Part shown: piece after piece, positions 60,780 through 64,000 of the stretch | Numbering within the stretch: the stretch's first letter is position 1 | Layout of the letters: every line of letters begins with the position of its first letter | From: Lachnospiraceae bacterium | GTDB lineage: Bacteria > Bacillota > Clostridia > Lachnospirales > Lachnospiraceae | Direction of reading: 5' to 3' | Length of the DNA: 64,000 bases | Assembly (NCBI GenBank): GCA_910576125.1 | Contig: CAJTHM010000007.1 | Span: 62,001-126,000, forward strand | Made by a program: the position numbers and the translations under genes | The notes under the pieces: generated by a model | The model's database searches: none | What the model saw: only the letters and a program-made list of their open reading frames with translations | Told to the model about the DNA's origin: nothing

Positions 60780-60960
60780 ACCTGCACACATTTCGACCCT
60801 GCCAATTCCCCCCGGTTTCCCCGCCATTTGGGGCTGCCCCGCGCCCCCTGTCGGCAGGGTTTGGGGCTGTTTTCGCCAAATCGCCCCAAACAGGGCAGAA
60901 AGGGTGCCAAGCGGCCTGTTACTTTTTCCAAACAAGGGCACAAATCGCCCCACGGACGGC
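60780..60960. other. Candidate origin of transfer (oriT)
   Basis: The 454-bp space upstream of the accessory protein gene contains GTTTGGGGC (60859-60867) and its exact inverse GCCCCAAAC (60883-60891), 15 bp apart. Next to it on the minus strand is CCCTGCCGACAGGGGGCG, where CCCTG|C resembles the nick site (ATCCTG|C) of IncP-like MobP relaxases. The region is G/C-run rich and untranslated. Confidence 0.7.
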
Positions 60961-61033
60961 CACAGGGGGTGACAGGGGCTTTCCTGTCACCCTGCCCGCA
61001 TTCTGAGTGCCGTCCGTTCCGGATTGCAGGAGG

Positions 61034-61264
61034 TCAGATGCCCCCGCCGCCTGCCTGGAATCTGGCCGGTCTGCGGGCGGCGGGCGGCGCATCCTCCCTG
61101 CTCTCGATATACTCCCGGACGGCCTGGGGGACATATTTTTCATACATCTTCCCCATCGCCTCCGTCAGTTCCCCCTCGAAGTCCACGTTCTTTTTCCCCA
61201 TGTACTGCCTGATGGCATTCAGTTTTTCCTCGTCATATTTCACCGTGAATGTTGCCTGTTTCAT
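61034..61264 (-). CDS. DUF6103 family protein
   Basis: A 76-residue protein starting after AGAAAGGAGAAGCGC. FTVKYDEEKLNAIRQYMGKK, FEGELTEAMGKMYEKYVPQA and VREYIESRE fit the DUF6103 family, small ribbon-helix-helix-like proteins that occur next to oriT in Clostridia elements. A Pro/Ala/Gly-rich tail follows. It probably binds DNA and may serve the relaxosome or regulation. Confidence 0.85.
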   Translation of the reverse strand: MKQATFTVKYDEEKLNAIRQYMGKKNVDFEGELTEAMGKMYEKYVPQAVREYIESREDAPPAARRPARFQAGGGGI

Positions 61265-61298
61265 GCGCTTCTCCTTTCTGTTTCTTGGTTCCGCCCCC

Positions 61299-61961
61299 TC
61301 ACATGGACGGGAGCATCCCCTGTGTCCCTGCAGGGACATTTGCCTGGCTGCTGCTTTCCATTTCCTCCATACTGATCTCATCCGGCAGTTCCTCCTGGGC
61401 TGTCTCCCTCTGACAGTTCGGGCAGAAATCATGGTAATATGCCACGTCAAACTGCCCGTCCTCAATGACCAGATCCGCCACCTCCGGGCGGCTGCAGAGC
61501 ATATCCCCCAGGGTCTCCTGCAGGAACGGTTTCCCCTCCACGCACAGCCCAGTCGTGTCCTCCAGTTCCGAAAAAGTAACCGTCCAGTTCCCCTCGGTGG
61601 TCCGGCTGGTGCCCTCGGCAATGATGGCGTCCACGACCTCCGCCAGCTCCCGGTTCAGCTTGGAGAGCGTGGGGTACCGCAGGGCTGTGGCCTCCGGCAC
61701 ATAGGAGGCGTACCGGGCGCTGCCGCTGCCTTCGCTCTCCACCAGCAGCCCGTCCGCCCTGCCTTCCCCGGTGACCAGCAGGCAGTGGTACACACCGTCC
61801 CCGTCCACTCCCATCACTCCCGCATTTTCCACAATGGCCTCATGGTTACACATTGGGTGACGCAGCATTTCCTCCAGCTTCCTTGCCGGGATCGTGACGG
61901 TTTTCTCCACGGCAAATTCCCGGAAAGTAAAATCCGGCTTGTGTTCAAACACTGTTTTCAT
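61299..61961 (-). CDS. DUF6329-like protein, copy 1
   Basis: A 220-residue protein starting at 61961 (MKTVFEHKPDFTF) after CAGGAGGGAACAGGAT. GVYHCLLVTGEGRADGLLVE near 57-76, ARYASYVPEATALRY near 84-98 and VAYYHDFCPNCQRE near 177-190 are seen in both this gene and the one at 62224. The CxxC with a preceding His may bind zinc. No enzyme motif is visible. It is a usual companion of conjugation genes in Lachnospiraceae; its role is unknown. Confidence 0.78.
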   Translation of the reverse strand: MKTVFEHKPDFTFREFAVEKTVTIPARKLEEMLRHPMCNHEAIVENAGVMGVDGDGVYHCLLVTGEGRADGLLVESEGSGSARYASYVPEATALRYPTLSKLNRELAEVVDAIIAEGTSRTTEGNWTVTFSELEDTTGLCVEGKPFLQETLGDMLCSRPEVADLVIEDGQFDVAYYHDFCPNCQRETAQEELPDEISMEEMESSSQANVPAGTQGMLPSM

Positions 61962-62019
61962 ATCCTGTTCCCTCCTGATCCGGAGCCGCCCAACATCAGA
62001 GAAAGACAGCCCCGCTCTT

Positions 62020-62193
62020 TCACATGGACTGGACGGGTGCTTTCCCCGGTCCTGCATCCGAAAAATCTTCCAGTACGCCCTCCTTGGACATTTGGGGGAT
62101 ATCATGGACGCTCCCGCCAGCCGCCAGGTGTTCCGCCGCCAGCTTCATCTCCCAGGGAAAGAGGCAGGAAGGGATCTCTGCCAGGGAGATCAT
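62020..62193 (-). CDS. 57-residue element protein
   Basis: An ORF starting ATG at 62193 and ending at 62020, between the two DUF6329-like genes and in line with them. The product contains MISLAEIPSCLFPWEMKLAA, GSVHDIPQMSKEGVLEDFSD and ends PVQSM; it is acidic, with no membrane segment. A TGAGGT lies ten bases before the start. Location and codon use support it; the family is not recognised. Confidence 0.6.
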   Translation of the reverse strand: MISLAEIPSCLFPWEMKLAAEHLAAGGSVHDIPQMSKEGVLEDFSDAGPGKAPVQSM

Positions 62194-62223
62194 CTGTCCG
62201 GCAACCTCATCCCCATGCCTCTC

Positions 62224-62997
62224 CTAGATGGCATGGAAGCGGCCGGCAAACTCACTCAGGAATGCCTCCGCCTTCCTGCCTGCCCTCTCAGGCTCCCCGG
62301 CCTTATCGCATTCCTCCAGCTCCTTCGCCCACTCATACCAGACCGCAGCCGCCTCCCTGCTGTCCGGGCGGATGGCATCCAGCGCCTCCACAAACGCCTC
62401 GTATCCCATTTCCTGGCTTTCCGGTATTTCTTCTTTCTGGTGGTCATGGCAGAATTCCGGACGGTAGTTCACACTGAAACAGTCCCTCCAGATGCACACC
62501 TCTGCCACCTCCGGCCTCTCTGTGACCATGTCCGCCATGAGCTCCTGCAGGAACGGGTTTTCCCCAAGCTCCAGGCCGGACTGCTCCCTGATTTGTTCAA
62601 AACTAATCTCCCAATATCCCTCTGATGCGGCTGCCGCTCCCTCCGTAACGAACAAATCCACCAGGAAAGCAAGCCTGTTTCCCATCTCCGACAGGGAGTC
62701 ATATGCGAGGGCCGCCGCATCCGGAACATAGGAGGCATACCGGGCATAATCATACCCATCTGCCTCCACCAGAACACCATCCCTGTGGTTATCGCCAATG
62801 ACCAGCAGGCAGTGGTACACGCCGCTTTCATCTTGGCGCATCAGATCCACATTCTCCTTTATAAAGTCCTGGTATTCCATCGGGTTTTTCAGGAACCGTT
62901 CAAATTCCCTTTCCGAAAGACGGATTATCTTTTCCGCCTTTGCCTGACAGAGTTGAAAGTATGGCTTGTGTTCCATGATTACATTTATCGGATTCAT
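62224..62997 (-). CDS. DUF6329-like protein, copy 2
   Basis: A 257-residue paralogue of the 61299 gene. Start 62997 follows TAGGAGGGATGCC. GVYHCLLVIGDNHRDGVLVE and ARYASYVPDAAALAYDSLSE match copy 1 closely, as does the VNYRPEFCHDHQ end, though here one Cys of the CxxC is replaced (CHDH). About 45 extra residues (FVEALDAIRPDSREAAAVWY, FLSEFAGRFHAI) follow. Both copies flank the 57-residue gene, so the cluster arose by duplication. Confidence 0.78.
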   Translation of the reverse strand: MNPINVIMEHKPYFQLCQAKAEKIIRLSEREFERFLKNPMEYQDFIKENVDLMRQDESGVYHCLLVIGDNHRDGVLVEADGYDYARYASYVPDAAALAYDSLSEMGNRLAFLVDLFVTEGAAAASEGYWEISFEQIREQSGLELGENPFLQELMADMVTERPEVAEVCIWRDCFSVNYRPEFCHDHQKEEIPESQEMGYEAFVEALDAIRPDSREAAAVWYEWAKELEECDKAGEPERAGRKAEAFLSEFAGRFHAI

Positions 62998-63007
62998 GGC
63001 ATCCCTC

Positions 63008-64000
63008 CTAATCCAACAGGCGCCCGAAAGCAAAAAATTTTTCCCTCCAGTACGCCGTTTCAATGCTTGTGTAGCCGATGGGCGAGCCGCAGTGCAGCAT
63101 CCTTCCCCCGCCCACATAGATCCCCACATGGCTCACCGGGCCGCTGCAGGCATAGGTTCCGCTGAAGAACACCAGGTCGCCGGGCTGCGCTTCCTCCTTC
63201 GGCACGATGGCGCACTGGTTATAGATCCCCGTGGCCGTGGTGCGGGCCAGGGGATAGGCTCCGGAATGGGTGTATACCCAGCAGACAAACCCGGAACAGT
63301 CAAAGGACGTCTCAGGCGTTGAGCCTCCCCACACATAGGGGTAGCCCAGGTATTTTTCCCCTTCCGCGATCAGGGCCGCAAAGCTGCCGTCCCCCATGGC
63401 CTCGCCGGGCGGCAGCCCGCTTCCCGGCCCTGCCTGCCCGTATTTTGCAAGCACATAGATGCGCTGGGCGTTGGCCCTGTCCTCGTCCGTGATCCCCCTC
63501 CCAAGCAGGGAGGACAGGTTCCCGTACACGGTCCCCATATCCATGATGGGGACTGCCACCATGTAGGTTTCCCCTTCCTCATCCTCCCGTTCCTCATACG
63601 TCACGAAACAGTCCGCAAAGCCCCTGTAGTCGTCATCGTTCATCCTGGGCTGCTCCGCGCCGAAAAACAGGGCATAAAAAACAGCTTTTACCCGGTAGCC
63701 GTCCACCGTCCCGTCCTCCGCCATTCCATTTATCTCTGCCAGGACTGCGTCCAGTTTCCGGAAGCTCTCCTGCATCTTCTCGATGTACATCCGGTAATCT
63801 GCCGGGAGTCCCGCCGACAGATAGCCGCCATTAAACGCCAGATCCACAGCGGCGTTGTTATGCCCTGCCGTGCCGGACAGCGCGCACAGGATCATCACAA
63901 TGATTAAGATAAAGGGCGTCAGGACTGCCGCCACCACGGTGGCTATCGCTGTCCTTCCCCTCTTGTCCGTAGCCGCAGCCAGTACGGCTTTGGCTGCCAG
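63008..64000 (-). CDS. Conjugation cell-wall hydrolase with NlpC/P60 domain, 5' end outside window
   Basis: The frame runs from the right edge to 63008, with at least 330 residues. Near the visible N-terminus is a membrane helix (LTPFILIIVMILCALSG). Residues beyond it form a polar domain (QESFRKLDAVLAEI, FADCFVTYEEREDEEG). The last 125 residues are NlpC/P60: YPYVWGGSTPETSFDCSGFV with the catalytic Cys, PVSHVGIYVGGGRMLHC with the His. It is like CD1108-type proteins of clostridial conjugative elements, which open peptidoglycan for the transfer channel. A GTG at 63937 is only an internal codon. Confidence 0.9.
   Translation of the reverse strand: MAAKAVLAAATDKRGRTAIATVVAAVLTPFILIIVMILCALSGTAGHNNAAVDLAFNGGYLSAGLPADYRMYIEKMQESFRKLDAVLAEINGMAEDGTVDGYRVKAVFYALFFGAEQPRMNDDDYRGFADCFVTYEEREDEEGETYMVAVPIMDMGTVYGNLSSLLGRGITDEDRANAQRIYVLAKYGQAGPGSGLPPGEAMGDGSFAALIAEGEKYLGYPYVWGGSTPETSFDCSGFVCWVYTHSGAYPLARTTATGIYNQCAIVPKEEAQPGDLVFFSGTYACSGPVSHVGIYVGGGRMLHCGSPIGYTSIETAYWREKFFAFGRLLD

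Larger units (their letters stand above)
37085..64000. mobile_element. Integrative conjugative element, left end at about 37,085, right end outside window
   Basis: The left end is inferred from the broken ABC ATPase. From there on all genes fit a conjugative element: recombination module, relaxase, coupling protein, primase-like protein, oriT-like repeat, cell wall hydrolase and an AT-rich cargo block. T4SS ATPase (VirB4) and channel proteins were not seen, and the last gene is still open at 64,000, so the element continues. The other half of the ABC ATPase should lie at its right end. An alternative is that the recombinase module is a separate Tn554-like transposon next to an older element. 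Confidence 0.75.

Noticed and set aside
1..64000. tRNA, rRNA or riboswitch genes
   Set aside because: No cloverleaf-type sequence, rRNA stretch or known riboswitch core was recognised by eye; a covariance-model search would be needed to be sure.

Overview
The window looks like a chromosome segment of a GC-rich gut Firmicute, most likely a member of the Lachnospiraceae. The evidence is the mix of genes (oleate hydratase with an N-terminal membrane anchor, AgrC/LytTR signalling, GH42/GH78-type glycosidases, a SPKTG surface protein), strong AGGAGG-type ribosome binding sites and sigma-A promoters with 17-bp spacers. No rRNA, tRNA or CRISPR array was seen. Product names come from motif recognition in the translated sequence; no database search was run.

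Chromosomal part (1 to about 37,085). In order: a cation/proton antiporter with a long acidic tail that runs off the left edge; a small kinase-like domain protein and aroA; a GH42 beta-galactosidase; carbamate kinase; a signal peptidase II-like protein; an AraC regulator divergent from an ADP-ribosylglycohydrolase. Next is a peptide-sensing or self-protection type locus: a LytTR response regulator, an ABC ATPase, two tandem AgrC-like kinases (the first has lost its ATP-binding G box), a dead ABC ATPase fragment and an ABC-2 permease. A fatty-acid module follows: an acyl-CoA ligase, a TetR regulator and an oleate hydratase, with the same palindrome (ATGATA-N7-TATCAT) in front of the ligase and the hydratase. 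Between 22.3 and 24.3 kb three genes in a row are decayed (AraC fragment, P-loop NTPase, GH78 rhamnosidase). Then come a GHL6-like glycosidase, a flavoprotein/HxlR pair, a large sortase-type surface protein, an amidohydrolase, an ankyrin-repeat protein, and an FtsX-type permease whose partner ATPase is cut in half.

Integrated element (about 37,085 to beyond 64,000). The cut in the ATPase lies just before its Walker B motif and marks the left end of a mobile element. The end carries a Tn554-like recombination module: three tyrosine recombinases and a small TnpC/DUF6262 protein. Behind it are typical conjugative-element genes: a MazF-like toxin, a resolvase-like domain, a sigma-70 region 4 protein, a VirD4 coupling ATPase, a toprim primase, a relaxase fused to Sel1 repeats, a ribbon-helix-helix accessory protein next to an oriT-like inverted repeat, DUF6103/DUF6329 proteins and an NlpC/P60 hydrolase. 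The right end and the VirB4/VirB6 genes lie outside the window.

Cargo (about 45.1 to 52.5 kb). Inside the GC-rich element is an AT-rich block of poorly known genes: two 350-residue proteins starting MNVG, three secreted proteins, and an ECF sigma factor with a membrane anti-sigma-like partner. Two promoters with the same ECF-type elements (TGTAAC, 18 bp, CGTTAY) lie before the sigma gene and before the secreted-protein operon, so this looks like a self-contained ECF regulon that controls exported proteins. It is the best candidate for an undescribed system in the window.
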